A program made the translations under genes and the position numbers. 64,000 bases of DNA. It comes from Saprospiraceae bacterium. GTDB taxonomy: Bacteria > Bacteroidota > Bacteroidia > Chitinophagales > Saprospiraceae. The notes beneath the pieces are model-generated. The model did no database searches, was not told the origin of the DNA, and saw nothing but the letters and a program-made list of their open reading frames with translations. This document shows, in pieces, positions 1 to 8,902 of the stretch. The stretch covers positions 1-64,000 of the forward strand of contig JABSSL010000082.1 in assembly GCA_013214355.1 (NCBI GenBank), in the 5' to 3' direction. Position 1 is the stretch's first letter. Each line of letters starts with the position of its first letter.

Positions 1-1
1 A

Positions 2-172
2 TTCTTCTCGAGATTGGATCAACTTGCTCTCTTGCATCTCAATGCTTTTTACCCTAAGTTAACACCTAAGCCAATTTTGGAGAAATATTATTTACTCATT
101 CCTCTAAATATCGACCAATCCACTTCGGATATCTGCAGCCTTGCCGAAAATAAGGAAAGGATAAAAAGCTAG
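2..172 (+). CDS. C-terminal tail of an unidentified gene (5' truncated)
   Basis: A reading frame is open from the left edge of the window to a TAG at 170-172, giving 56 residues rich in Leu, Tyr, Lys and Pro. It is too short to assign to a family. It stops inside the left arm of a strong hairpin (155-194) that would terminate it and the converging glycerophosphodiesterase gene, which fits a true gene end. No domain or motif is visible and the rest of the gene lies outside the window. Confidence 0.45.
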   Translation, partial: FFSRLDQLALLHLNAFYPKLTPKPILEKYYLLIPLNIDQSTSDICSLAENKERIKS

Positions 173-194
173 CTTGGCAGCTTCTTATCCTTTC
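155..194. terminator. Hairpin between converging genes
   Basis: A 15-base stem with one mismatch (155-169 against 180-194) encloses a 10-base loop. It lies between the plus-strand tail ending at 172 and the minus-strand gene ending at 221, so it probably acts as a bidirectional terminator. Neither side has a long T tract. Confidence 0.55.
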
Positions 195-220
195 ATATAC
201 CCCTTTAGTATGCGGGAAGT

Positions 221-1123
221 TTAATAAACCGCTGGAATCCGATCTGGATAGTCCGTGATGATTCCATCCACTCCCATTTGCAAAAGGGAATCCATCAAGC
301 TTGTCTCATTCACAGTCCAAGGAATGATCTTCATGCTTTTAGCATGGGCCTCCTTAACCAAATTGGCGGTAACCAATTTGTGATACGGACTATAGATTTG
401 TGGGATAAATCCCAGTTGATCCAATTGATCGTCCAAACTAGCCGGTAAGTATACCAGCAGCGCTATGCGCAATTTATGATTTAATGCTCGTACCTCTCTT
501 AAGGGGCGCATATCAAAAGATTGCACCACGGCTCTATCCGTGATACCCAAAGCCTCTAATTCATCCACGACCATGCGAGCAAAAGTCTGAGGATTGGGGC
601 ACAAAATGCTATCCCATTCTACCTCACTTTTGATTTCTAAATTATAGTGGGGCGAGGGTAACTGATTGGCTTTGACATGTTCCTCTACGGCATTTACCAT
701 CTCCCGAAAAGTAGGCTTGTAAGTCTTCATCAACTGCTGCTCTGGGAAGTTGGGATTACCTTTAGAACCACAATCGAAGGCTTTGACCTCTTCGTACGTC
801 ATTTGATAAATGGCATAGCGGCTTTTCTCTTCTTCTTCGTTAATAGAAGAACCATCTGGCTGCAAGCAAAAGACCGCATTCATCCAAGGCTCATGAGAAA
901 TGACCAGTTGACTGTCTTTGGAAACCGCTAAGTCTAGTTCCAAGGTCCTTACAGCTGGATACTCCAAAGCCTTAAGGAAGGCGGGGATGGTGTTTTCTGG
1001 GGCAAGCCCTCGAGCGCCCCGATGCCCTTGCCAGTCGATAATCTTTTCGTCCATAATCAGCGTTTGCTGGCAGGCTATCGTCATGATCACTAAGCCTACA
1101 AGAAGAGAAATCTTTTTGAACAT
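221..1123 (-). CDS. Glycerophosphodiester phosphodiesterase, lipoprotein
   Basis: This 300-residue protein has a lipoprotein signal peptide ending at a cysteine near residue 18 (IMTIAC), so it should be anchored on the periplasmic side. The GDPD fold begins at about residue 30 with the HRGARG motif and the ENT motif. An ELDLAVSKD segment with the metal-binding Glu/Asp and a catalytic His in ISHEP follow. Such enzymes hydrolyse deacylated phospholipids to glycerol-3-phosphate and an alcohol. The C-terminal WTVNE and GVDGIITDYPD blocks are also typical of the family. Its ATG overlaps the stop codon of the upstream M20 gene by one base (TAATG), which implies translational coupling in a three-gene operon. 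Confidence 0.9.
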   Translation of the reverse strand: MFKKISLLVGLVIMTIACQQTLIMDEKIIDWQGHRGARGLAPENTIPAFLKALEYPAVRTLELDLAVSKDSQLVISHEPWMNAVFCLQPDGSSINEEEEKSRYAIYQMTYEEVKAFDCGSKGNPNFPEQQLMKTYKPTFREMVNAVEEHVKANQLPSPHYNLEIKSEVEWDSILCPNPQTFARMVVDELEALGITDRAVVQSFDMRPLREVRALNHKLRIALLVYLPASLDDQLDQLGFIPQIYSPYHKLVTANLVKEAHAKSMKIIPWTVNETSLMDSLLQMGVDGIITDYPDRIPAVY

Positions 1124-2433
1124 TACTTTTGGTTTTTAAGCATGTAATCTACCGTTAGATTACATAGCAACTTCACTCCCAGATCAAGCCCGCTGTCGTC
1201 AATGAAAAAGTCAGGAGTGTGATGCGGTGCCGCCTCCGCTGGATTCATCCCTTTGGGCATACCCCCTACGAACAAAAACAAGCCAGGAACTTCCCGAGCA
1301 AAGAAGGAAAAATCCTCAGCTCCGGTTCGCGCATCAATCAAATGCACATTTTCCTCGCCAGCAGTAGACTGCACTGTTGGTAGCATTTGACTCGTTAGAT
1401 CTATATCATTGAAAGTTACGGGATACCCTTCTTCAATAGTCACTTCTGCAACTGCCCCAACGCTTTCAGCAATCTTGGTTGCAGTTCTGCGAATATCAGC
1501 ATGGACTTTCTTCTGCATATCTACATCGAGAGTTCTAATCGTACCGATCATCTCTACTTCTTCAGGGATGATATTAGATCTTACTCCCCCACTAATCTTT
1601 CCGATAGAAATCACCGCAGCTTCCTTCGTCAATTGAGTTTGTCTGCTGATAATATGCTGTAAGCCCTGAATAATTTGAGCTGAAACCGCAATTGGGTCTA
1701 CCCCGGTCCATGGTGTTGATCCATGCGTTTGCTTTCCCTTCACTTTAATCACCAGGCGATTGACAGCAGCCAAGGTTCCACCAGGCTTATAATTGACATG
1801 GCCAACTTCTGTTTTTGAATTAATATGCAAACCAAAAATGACATCGATGCCATTGTTCGTTAGCACTCCTTCTTTCACCATCAACTTTGCACCACCTTCC
1901 TCACCTGGAGGGGCACCTTCTTCTGCTGGTTGAAAGATGAATACCACCTTACCGGCGAGCTGGTTCTTCATTTCCACCAGTACCTCAGCCGCTCCCATTA
2001 ACATGGCAACATGGGTATCATGACCGCAGGCATGCATTACCCCGACTTCTTCTCCTAGAAAAGTGGTTTTAACCTTGGAAGCAAAGGGTACTGGAGTTCT
2101 TTCCACCACTGGTAGTGCATCCATATCCGCCCGAAGGCCAATCGTAGGTCCGGGTCTTCCGCCTTCCAAAACTGCCACTACACCAGTATGGGCAATGCCA
2201 GTCTGGACTTCCAGGCCTAGACCTCTCAAATGTTTTTCAACGTAAGCCGCCGTTTTGAATTCCCGGTTGCTCAATTCTGGATGCTCGTGCAGGTGACGAC
2301 GCCATTCTATGACTTTATCCTTCACCTTCGCTACTCGCTTATCCATCATGGTGTACTCGCTCGCTTGTCCTAAAACAATTGTTTGGGCAAAAAGGACAAG
2401 CGAAAAAATTAATAGGTATTTCATACTGCTCAA
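1123..2433 (-). CDS. M20 family amidohydrolase, exported (436 aa)
   Basis: The protein resembles the M20D amidohydrolases that cleave N-acyl amino acids, hippurate or IAA conjugates. Visible motifs are the DMDALPV metal ligand region near residue 105, HACGHDTH with a conserved Cys and His ligands, FQPAEE with the catalytic Glu, and GAEDFSFF near the C terminus carrying the last metal ligand. A hydrophobic signal peptide starts at an internal Met (residue 4, position 2424), which may be the true start. Export is expected from the signal. It sits between another M20 enzyme (21 bp upstream) and the phosphodiesterase gene (1-base overlap). The natural substrate cannot be read from sequence. Confidence 0.88.
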   Translation of the reverse strand: MSSMKYLLIFSLVLFAQTIVLGQASEYTMMDKRVAKVKDKVIEWRRHLHEHPELSNREFKTAAYVEKHLRGLGLEVQTGIAHTGVVAVLEGGRPGPTIGLRADMDALPVVERTPVPFASKVKTTFLGEEVGVMHACGHDTHVAMLMGAAEVLVEMKNQLAGKVVFIFQPAEEGAPPGEEGGAKLMVKEGVLTNNGIDVIFGLHINSKTEVGHVNYKPGGTLAAVNRLVIKVKGKQTHGSTPWTGVDPIAVSAQIIQGLQHIISRQTQLTKEAAVISIGKISGGVRSNIIPEEVEMIGTIRTLDVDMQKKVHADIRRTATKIAESVGAVAEVTIEEGYPVTFNDIDLTSQMLPTVQSTAGEENVHLIDARTGAEDFSFFAREVPGLFLFVGGMPKGMNPAEAAPHHTPDFFIDDSGLDLGVKLLCNLTVDYMLKNQK

Positions 2434-2454
2434 TACTTTTAAAAGCGGCCTTGA

Positions 2455-3849
2455 TTAGGATTCCTTTCTCAATCGTTCATAATGATGATAGAAGTAAGGA
2501 ATGGTCTCAATGCCTTTATAGAAATTAAATAATCCGTAGTGTTCATTAGGCGAATGCAGGGCGTCAGAATCCAAACCAAATCCCATCAATACGGACTTCA
2601 CACCTAATACCTCCTCAAATAGCGCTACAATAGGAATACTCCCCCCCTCTCGCTTTGGGATCGGTGCTTTACCAAAGGTCTCCTGCATAGCTAGATGCGC
2701 TGCACGATATTCTGGTGTGTCAGTAGGTGTAACCACCGGCTCGCCACCATGATGAAAACTCACCTTAACCTTCACAGAATCAGGTGCAATACTTTCGAAA
2801 TGGTCTGCAAAGAGTTTCGCAATTTTATCAGAATTTTGATGTGGAACGAGGCGCATACTGATCTTAGCAAAGGCTTTGGATGGGAGAACCGTTTTGGCTC
2901 CTTCCCCCGTATAACCTCCCCAGATCCCATTCACATCTAGAGTTGGGCGGATCGAGGTGCGCTCCATAGTCGTGAAGCCAGCCTCACCCTGGATATCTCC
3001 AATGGCAAGATCTTCCTTGTACTGATCCAAGCTAAAAGGAGCCTTATTCATTTCTGCTCTCTCTCCGTCTGAGATCACCTCGACATCATCATAAAAGCCG
3101 GGAATGGTAATGTGCTTGTCCTCATCTTGCAAAGAAGCAATCATATCACAAAGTACATTCACAGGGTTAGCTACAGCGCCACCATATACCCCCGAATGCA
3201 GGTCTCTGTTCGGTCCGGTTACCTCTACCTCTACATAACTCAAACCTCTTAATCCGGTTGTAATGGAAGGGGTAGAATTCGAAATAATAGAAGTGTCAGA
3301 TATCAGAATTACATCACAAGCCAATTTTTCCTGATTGGCTCTACAAAAATCACCCAAATGATCAGATCCTACCTCTTCTTCTCCTTCAATCATGAACTTA
3401 ATATTGCAACCGAGTGCATCATTCTTGATCATGGCCTCAAAGGCCTTTACGTGCATGAAGAACTGACCTTTGTCATCGCAAGCACCACGCGCGAAAATGG
3501 CCCCGTCTGGGTGGATTTTCGTCTTTTTGATAACCGGTTCAAAAGGTGGTGATTCCCAAAGATCCAAGGGGTCCGGTGGCTGAACATCATAGTGTCCATA
3601 CACCAGTACAGTAGGCAGTCCCTCTCCTAGGATTTTCTCTCCATATACAATGGGATGCCCGTCAGTTGGCATTACCTCCACCTCATCAGCGCCAGCCTGT
3701 TTGAGTAGATCGGCCACCATGACTGCCGTTTTCATCACATCATCCTTGTAGGCTGGATCTGCACTAATCGAAGGTATTTTCAGCATCTCTAATAGTTCAT
3801 CTAAGAATCTACCCTTGTGTTCCTCGATGTACTGCATCACATTTTCCAT
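2455..3849 (-). CDS. M20 family dipeptidase, cytosolic (464 aa)
   Basis: No signal peptide is present, so a cytosolic peptidase is expected. The order of motifs fits the M20 dipeptidase branch: YGHYDVQP with the first zinc His and catalytic Asp, ARGACDDKGQ with the bridging Asp, EGEEEVGS with the catalytic and metal Glu, and DLHSGVYGG at the start of the lid domain. A C-terminal ALHSPNEH motif supplies the last His ligand. This family hydrolyses dipeptides to free amino acids. It is the first gene of a minus-strand operon with the exported M20 amidohydrolase 21 bp downstream. The pairing suggests peptide scavenging, which is an inference from context. Confidence 0.9.
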   Translation of the reverse strand: MENVMQYIEEHKGRFLDELLEMLKIPSISADPAYKDDVMKTAVMVADLLKQAGADEVEVMPTDGHPIVYGEKILGEGLPTVLVYGHYDVQPPDPLDLWESPPFEPVIKKTKIHPDGAIFARGACDDKGQFFMHVKAFEAMIKNDALGCNIKFMIEGEEEVGSDHLGDFCRANQEKLACDVILISDTSIISNSTPSITTGLRGLSYVEVEVTGPNRDLHSGVYGGAVANPVNVLCDMIASLQDEDKHITIPGFYDDVEVISDGERAEMNKAPFSLDQYKEDLAIGDIQGEAGFTTMERTSIRPTLDVNGIWGGYTGEGAKTVLPSKAFAKISMRLVPHQNSDKIAKLFADHFESIAPDSVKVKVSFHHGGEPVVTPTDTPEYRAAHLAMQETFGKAPIPKREGGSIPIVALFEEVLGVKSVLMGFGLDSDALHSPNEHYGLFNFYKGIETIPYFYHHYERLRKES

Positions 3850-3998
3850 ATGCTATCTTTTCTGGTTTTATTTTTGATTAAAGCGGTTCTATCATGAAGA
3901 ATATAGAGCGGAGATTTGATAGTATTCCAGGAAGAATTGATCCTATCGAATCCCTCCATTGTACAGTAAAACTCCCTCCTCTTGATTCCCAATTATCC

Positions 3999-4526
3999 CT
4001 AAAATAGTGGTCCAATGAGATCGATGGTTCCTGATGGCCAATTATGGTGTTGCAAAGGCTTGATCATAAGGCCAGGAAGCTGGCGTTGCACGAGTCCTAG
4101 CACTTTATTTTGTGTCAGCAGTAACCACTTGCAAGAATTATCTACCACCACAAAATTGTTGTTGAGATAAAGCTGCCTGTCTTTAGCGACTAAAAGTATA
4201 AAATCAATGCCAGATTTTTTGCCCAGATTCTCCAATTCTGACAATAAATATGTAGCCAATTTTTGATGTTGGTGAGTCGGGGAAATACAGAGGTCCATAA
4301 CCCCAAAGATGGAAAAGAAGTCTCCATCATGACTGATGGGTCTAGACACAACTCCCATATGGCCAATGAGCTCTTGCTCTTCCCAAATCAAATAACGAAA
4401 AGTAGGTGGATATTTATAGTAGGTTTGGTGTGCTGGATATCCTGGAAAACAACGGTGTAGCAAGGCCGAGATCGCTTGTCTAGTTTCGGCGGTGAGCAAA
4501 AACTCCTCCGTTCTATCAATTCTCAT
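3999..4526 (-). CDS. GNAT family N-acetyltransferase (175 aa)
   Basis: The protein has the GNAT outline: an N-terminal strand-helix region, a central LIGHMGVVSRP strand, then VMDLCISPTHQHQKLATYLL, where the acetyl-CoA pyrophosphate loop normally lies (consensus Q/RxxGxG/A; here the loop reads HQHQKLA, so it is divergent). The LYLNNNFV segment near residue 130 matches the usual Y/F-x-x-x-G-F region. The substrate is unknown. It follows the diadenylate cyclase gene by 6 bp and so is probably the third gene of the 7510-3999 operon. Nothing in the sequence ties it directly to c-di-AMP. Confidence 0.75.
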   Translation of the reverse strand: MRIDRTEEFLLTAETRQAISALLHRCFPGYPAHQTYYKYPPTFRYLIWEEQELIGHMGVVSRPISHDGDFFSIFGVMDLCISPTHQHQKLATYLLSELENLGKKSGIDFILLVAKDRQLYLNNNFVVVDNSCKWLLLTQNKVLGLVQRQLPGLMIKPLQHHNWPSGTIDLIGPLF

Positions 4527-4532
4527 TGTAGC

Positions 4533-5330
4533 CTATAAATAGTGTCTTTTCAATAATTCTATGATGCCATCTTCGGATAATTTCCGGTCTAGTTTACCTT
4601 CTATGGAGAAAGAAATACTACCTGTCTCCTCTGATACCACAAAAGCAGCCACATTGGAACGTTCAGTGATCCCTACGGCAGCTCGATGCCGTAAGCCTAC
4701 ACTCTTGGGTAAGCTTGGGTTGTCGGACACGGGCAGCACAGAACTGGCCCATTGCAACTTTCCATTAGCGATCACCAAAGCCCCATCATGAAGCGGACTT
4801 TCTTTAGTAAAAATACTTTCAATTAAAGGTTCACTGATTTGTGCATCTAATCGCACTCCAGAGTTAATTAAGCCTTCCAAATTGGCATTTTTACTCAAAA
4901 CGATTAAAGCCCCAATCCGCTGTTTGCTAAGTCTCAACATTACCGCCTTCAAGGCCATTACCTCCTGCTCTTTCTTGGGCGTGGCTTGGAAATTCCGATT
5001 TAGTAATCGTTCCCAAAAGTGTGAGCGTTGACGAAGTGTGGTATTCCCCAGAAATAAGAGAAATCGCCTTATTTCCGGTTGAAAGATCACCACTATTATA
5101 ATTACACCAACCTCCACAAACTTCTCCATGACCGTAGATAGCAAGTCCATCTGGAGCCGGTTGACCAACCAGGCTATCATCGTCAACATCAATACACCGA
5201 CAAAAATATTGAAGGCTATACTTCCACGTAAGAGGCGATAGATCAGATACATGAGATATCCCACGATCAGTATATCGAGGATGTCCCAAATCCTAATGGG
5301 CAAAAATCCGATCTTCACCAAATAGATCAT
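4533..5330 (-). CDS. cdaA: Diadenylate cyclase CdaA (DisA_N domain)
   Basis: This 265-residue membrane protein matches the CdaA type of diadenylate cyclase, which condenses two ATP into c-di-AMP. Three transmembrane helices occupy roughly residues 10-30, 37-57 and 65-85. The DisA_N catalytic domain follows and shows the signature LHDGALVI (DGA motif) near residue 180 and GLRHRAAVG (RHR motif) near 215, then an SEETGSIS segment. Length and architecture are normal for CdaA. The usual CdaA partner in Firmicutes, a YbbR-domain protein, is not adjacent. Instead the gene starts 2 bp after the stop of a prolyl-oligopeptidase-like lipoprotein and is followed 6 bp later by a GNAT gene, so the three are probably co-transcribed. 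Confidence 0.93.
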   Translation of the reverse strand: MIYLVKIGFLPIRIWDILDILIVGYLMYLIYRLLRGSIAFNIFVGVLMLTMIAWLVNRLQMDLLSTVMEKFVEVGVIIIVVIFQPEIRRFLLFLGNTTLRQRSHFWERLLNRNFQATPKKEQEVMALKAVMLRLSKQRIGALIVLSKNANLEGLINSGVRLDAQISEPLIESIFTKESPLHDGALVIANGKLQWASSVLPVSDNPSLPKSVGLRHRAAVGITERSNVAAFVVSEETGSISFSIEGKLDRKLSEDGIIELLKRHYL

Positions 5331-5332
5331 CG

Positions 5333-7510
5333 TCAGTAGGCAATAGGTTCATCTGAATTAAATAAAATAAAGCTCGATACTTGCGTTCCGGCATCAATCG
5401 CCCGAGAGACTGTTCCTCTTTGCACAGGTCCCGCTCCTTCATCTACTTGGATTAAAATCGGTGGATAGGCCTCTTCTTTCCTTTGCAGCGCCTGGAGCGC
5501 GGCTGTAAACTTATACGAATGAGCTGGTACAATCCAATCGTCGTGCTCAGCCGTCATCACCAAGGTAGCTGGATAATTCGCTTCCACCACATTGTGCAAG
5601 GGAGAATAAGCAAACAAGTAGCTAAACAATTCTTCGTCAGCGCTCTCTCCATATAGATCTTTCCACAACCATCCGCCCGCAAATCTTTGGTAACGTAGCA
5701 TATCAAGTAGCCCATGGGCTGGCACTGTAACGCGATACAGATCAGGCCTTTGGGTTAGGCAAGCGCCAATGACTAAGCCCCCGCGCCCCTGGCCATAGAT
5801 AGCTAACTTCTGGGAAGAAGTATACTTATTCGCTATTAAATACTCAGCTGCGGCCTGAAAATCATCAAAACTATTTTGCTTGTTCTTGCCAGAACCGGCT
5901 CGCCGCCAATTTCGGCCCTTGCCTTCCTGCCCTCTAATCTGGGCTATGGCACATACACCATTGTGCTCTAATAGGATCGGCATCAACTGCAATCCGGTTG
6001 GATTGAATTGTAGCTTAGCTGGAGCCAGTTCCTCATCCAGCACCAAAAGTAGACCAGGATTGTTACCACTTAAGCGCAAGCCTTTTCGGTGCACCAGCGA
6101 CATATTCACTGGTACCCCATCATAGCTATCAAACTCTACTTGCTTGATTTCATAATCTGCCGGATCAAAGTCTACTTCGGGAATGAAATAGGGTTCTAGG
6201 ACTCCATTATTCAAATTGAGTCGGTAAATGCGTTCTGGAAAGTTAAAGCTTGAATACCCAAGAAAAGCCTCATTGTTTTCGGGATTTCCTGTAAGTTGCG
6301 TCACCGCTCCCAATCCAAGCGGCTCTAGATCTACCTCATATAGCTGCTCTCCTGCCAAACTGTAGACAATTACCTGGCTCTTCCCTGCCTTAAGATAATG
6401 AGCAATCAACTTGTTGCCATACAAATAAACCTGATCCATCAGGCTATTTCCTTCCGGCAATACTTCTTCCCAATAGGGAGTACCTGGATTACTCGTAGAA
6501 ACTTGAATCAATCTACCCTTATCCGCTTGATGCGTTGTTCTGAAGAGTAGTTTGTTCCCGTAGCCTCCCACAAAATCAAATTGCTCATCAAAAAAGGAGT
6601 AGATTGGCGTGAATTCAGGGTTCCCATTGCTTAGGTTCCGAAAATAGATGGCATTTCCATGGCTGTTTTCATATAGTTGTAAGATCAAAAACCGTTGGTC
6701 AACGGAAGTGACTGCTCGGACATTCCGCTCCGGAAAAATCCGATCTGCAAAAATGACTTCATCTTGAGATTGCGAAGTTCCTAGCCGATGGTAAAACAAC
6801 TGATGAAATTCATTTTTAGCGGAGCGATCATAGTGTTGAGCACTTGGATATCTGCTGTAATAGAAGCCCTCTTTATCCCAAGCGATTGCGGAATGCTTTA
6901 CCTCCTCCACAACGTCTGGCAGAAGCTGTCCTGTTCTTAGGTTAAGCACCCTAATCGTTTTCCAATCCGAACCATCCCGGGCAAGCTGTAGTCCCATTAA
7001 GCGACCATCTGCCGAAAAGGTGTGAGCAGAAATAGAAACGCTACCATCCTCCGACAATTGGCTGGGATCAAATAGTTGTTCGAAGGGTCCCTCGATGGCT
7101 TGGCTACGATAGAAGACTGCTTGTTCTTGCAACCCCCGATTCATGAATTGATAATAGTAAGCTCCTTTCTTCTCTAATAGACTGCGTCGTTCATAGTTCC
7201 ACAGGTCGCGCAGTCGCTGCTCAATCAACCATTTATCGGGTAAGGAATCGAAATATTTTCGGGTAAGAGATTGTTGACTCTTGGTCCAATAGGTAACCGA
7301 AGGAGAATATTCATATTCGAGCCAACGAAAGGGATCAATAACTTTGGAATCCTCGAAAAAAGAGATTTCTGAAGAATCCTGATAGGTCTCCGGGTATTGA
7401 ACAATAATAGTGTTTGCTCGGGCTATATTATTCGCATTGGTATCCTCTTGTTCTGCGCACGAAATCAGTGCCAGCACTGCCACTCCCATCCAATAAGCGT
7501 GTTTGACCAT
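5333..7510 (-). CDS. Prolyl oligopeptidase (S9A) homologue, lipoprotein, catalytic residues missing
   Basis: The 725-residue protein has a lipobox ending near Cys18 (ALISCA), then the S9A arrangement: an N-terminal segment with DPFRWLE, a seven-bladed propeller and a C-terminal alpha/beta hydrolase domain. Well-kept family landmarks include NSFDDFQAAAEYLI, QRPDLY and SPLHNV. The nucleophile motif GGSNGG reads GQGRGG here (Gly575 codon at 5786-5788), so the catalytic serine is absent. The AGHGAG histidine motif reads DEGAGP, so the catalytic histidine is also absent. The Asp region (EHDDWIVPAHS) is kept, but Arg of the usual DDRV is Trp. The frame is intact, so this looks like a pseudoenzyme retained for binding rather than a decayed gene. 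It heads the cdaA operon. Confidence 0.85.
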   Translation of the reverse strand: MVKHAYWMGVAVLALISCAEQEDTNANNIARANTIIVQYPETYQDSSEISFFEDSKVIDPFRWLEYEYSPSVTYWTKSQQSLTRKYFDSLPDKWLIEQRLRDLWNYERRSLLEKKGAYYYQFMNRGLQEQAVFYRSQAIEGPFEQLFDPSQLSEDGSVSISAHTFSADGRLMGLQLARDGSDWKTIRVLNLRTGQLLPDVVEEVKHSAIAWDKEGFYYSRYPSAQHYDRSAKNEFHQLFYHRLGTSQSQDEVIFADRIFPERNVRAVTSVDQRFLILQLYENSHGNAIYFRNLSNGNPEFTPIYSFFDEQFDFVGGYGNKLLFRTTHQADKGRLIQVSTSNPGTPYWEEVLPEGNSLMDQVYLYGNKLIAHYLKAGKSQVIVYSLAGEQLYEVDLEPLGLGAVTQLTGNPENNEAFLGYSSFNFPERIYRLNLNNGVLEPYFIPEVDFDPADYEIKQVEFDSYDGVPVNMSLVHRKGLRLSGNNPGLLLVLDEELAPAKLQFNPTGLQLMPILLEHNGVCAIAQIRGQEGKGRNWRRAGSGKNKQNSFDDFQAAAEYLIANKYTSSQKLAIYGQGRGGLVIGACLTQRPDLYRVTVPAHGLLDMLRYQRFAGGWLWKDLYGESADEELFSYLFAYSPLHNVVEANYPATLVMTAEHDDWIVPAHSYKFTAALQALQRKEEAYPPILIQVDEGAGPVQRGTVSRAIDAGTQVSSFILFNSDEPIAY

Positions 7511-7534
7511 TTAGCAAGGGTTTATGTATTTTTG
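7502..7534 (+). promoter_or_regulatory. Bacteroidota-type promoter for the 7663 gene
   Basis: TTTG at 7502-7505, a 21-base spacer, then TATTTTTG at 7527-7534 fit the TTG/TAnnTTTG promoter used by the primary sigma factor of Bacteroidota. Transcription would start near 7539 and give a leader of about 120 bases before the ATG at 7663. It overlaps the first codons of the divergent S9 gene. Confidence 0.5.
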
Positions 7535-7662
7535 CAAGCAACATTTCGGGTAAACTTTCGTATTAAATGCAATAAAAAGCCACTAAAATAGTGCTGCCCT
7601 TGATGGAGGCCTGAAAGGCAAAATTCGAGGCAACTCCAAACATCCAAAATCGCTTTAAAAAT

Positions 7663-8868
7663 ATGCAATTTAAAACAATTCTACGTTTGGCCGTTTTTTC
7701 GCTGGTTTTAGGCGGTATCCTTCCCATCAGTCAACTCCAGGCACAGGTTATAAGAAACAATGAAAAAGGCGAAAAAATTATTGTCTATGAGGATGGTAGC
7801 TGGCAATATTTTTCTGATTATTCCGCTGGCAGTAAAGAGGTGTATGAGGCCAAAAACCAGGTAGATCGCAATAGAAAATATCCAGTTTTTACCGGAAAGA
7901 TCGAACCCTTGGATGGCGACATAGATGTCACGCAAGAGGACCTATACAATATTGCTTCCCGAAGAGCTCAATTGGCCAAAGACGCCGTGATGATTGCCCA
8001 GGAGAGAGCAGACAAAGCCAAACAAGCACGGGAACAGATCCAGGAAGAATTGCTGAGGACACAACGCAATAGCAGTTCAAATGAAAAAGACTTGCAGCAT
8101 TTGAATACTCGCTTAAAAGCGGCTAAGAACATGGAATTAGAGACTGCTCGTGAGGCCATACTTGCCCAACAAGAAGCAGAACAAGCGGAAGAATTAACAG
8201 TGAAAGGAGGTTTTGTCGAGGCATTTAATCTAAAGCAGAAACGCAAGCGTAACCAGACTAGTGCCAGCTCCTCTTTACCGGCTAATAATGCCGTCAGTTT
8301 TAGCATTCCTTTGAGTGACAATTCTCAAGCGTTCGCTGGCCAGAGGGACCTATTGTTAAATCCTCCACCACCAGCATGTCAGATGGCATTTGAAGGTAAG
8401 GATGAAAAGACGGGACAATGGCGCAGGGATGTCAAAAAGGAATTACTATTCACCCATACGGACGATCGTCTTCGTCCTTTTCTAAAGGACAAGGAATATC
8501 TCAAATGTGAGGGTAACTTTACCTCGGTAGGTGGTTATCGATTTTTGGCTTTGCAATTTACCTTCGCCTATCCTAATGCCCGGGAGGCCTACGGCTTCAT
8601 CGAAAAAGGTAGCTATCTGACCATCAAGTTATTAAATGGTGACTTCATCAATCTGAAGGCAGGAAAGATGGATCGTGGCAGCTATGACCTCACCACTGAT
8701 CTGCTCACTTATCAGGTGCATTACCCAATCGATCGGAGTCAGATGGGGCTGCTAAAGCACAGTGAGGTGGATGCCATCCGGGTTTTTTGGAGTAGTGGTT
8801 TTGAAGAGTATGAAGTCTTCCAACTCGATTTTTTCATCAATCAGTTAAGTTGCCTGGAGAATTTCTGA
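7663..8868 (+). CDS. Exported coiled-coil protein of unknown function (401 aa)
   Basis: I do not recognise a named family. A signal peptide covers about residues 1-28 (cleavage after QLQAQ). Next comes a short region with KGEKIIVYEDGSWQYF, which resembles N-terminal modules seen in many exported Bacteroidota proteins. Residues 95-180 form a long charged Ala/Glu/Gln-rich coiled coil. The C-terminal 170 residues look like a beta-rich domain with two cysteines (near PPPACQM and YLKCEG). Location is probably periplasmic or outer membrane. The miaE-like gene follows 34 bp later on the same strand, but a candidate promoter between them means they need not be one operon. Confidence 0.75.
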   Translation: MQFKTILRLAVFSLVLGGILPISQLQAQVIRNNEKGEKIIVYEDGSWQYFSDYSAGSKEVYEAKNQVDRNRKYPVFTGKIEPLDGDIDVTQEDLYNIASRRAQLAKDAVMIAQERADKAKQAREQIQEELLRTQRNSSSNEKDLQHLNTRLKAAKNMELETAREAILAQQEAEQAEELTVKGGFVEAFNLKQKRKRNQTSASSSLPANNAVSFSIPLSDNSQAFAGQRDLLLNPPPPACQMAFEGKDEKTGQWRRDVKKELLFTHTDDRLRPFLKDKEYLKCEGNFTSVGGYRFLALQFTFAYPNAREAYGFIEKGSYLTIKLLNGDFINLKAGKMDRGSYDLTTDLLTYQVHYPIDRSQMGLLKHSEVDAIRVFWSSGFEEYEVFQLDFFINQLSCLENF

Positions 8869-8876
8869 TAACTTTG
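8850..8876 (+). promoter_or_regulatory. Possible promoter for the miaE-like gene
   Basis: TAACTTTG at 8869-8876 matches TAnnTTTG, with TTG at 8850-8852 and a 16-base spacer, slightly short for the class. It lies directly after the stop of the upstream gene and about 26 bases before the ATG at 8903. Confidence 0.35.
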
Positions 8877-8902
8877 CGGCTCATCACAAAGGTCGTAATG
8901 AT

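Noticed and set aside
5333-7510. Pseudogene call for the S9 gene
   Set aside because: The frame is intact and structural motifs are well kept; selective loss of catalytic residues points to a pseudoenzyme, not decay.
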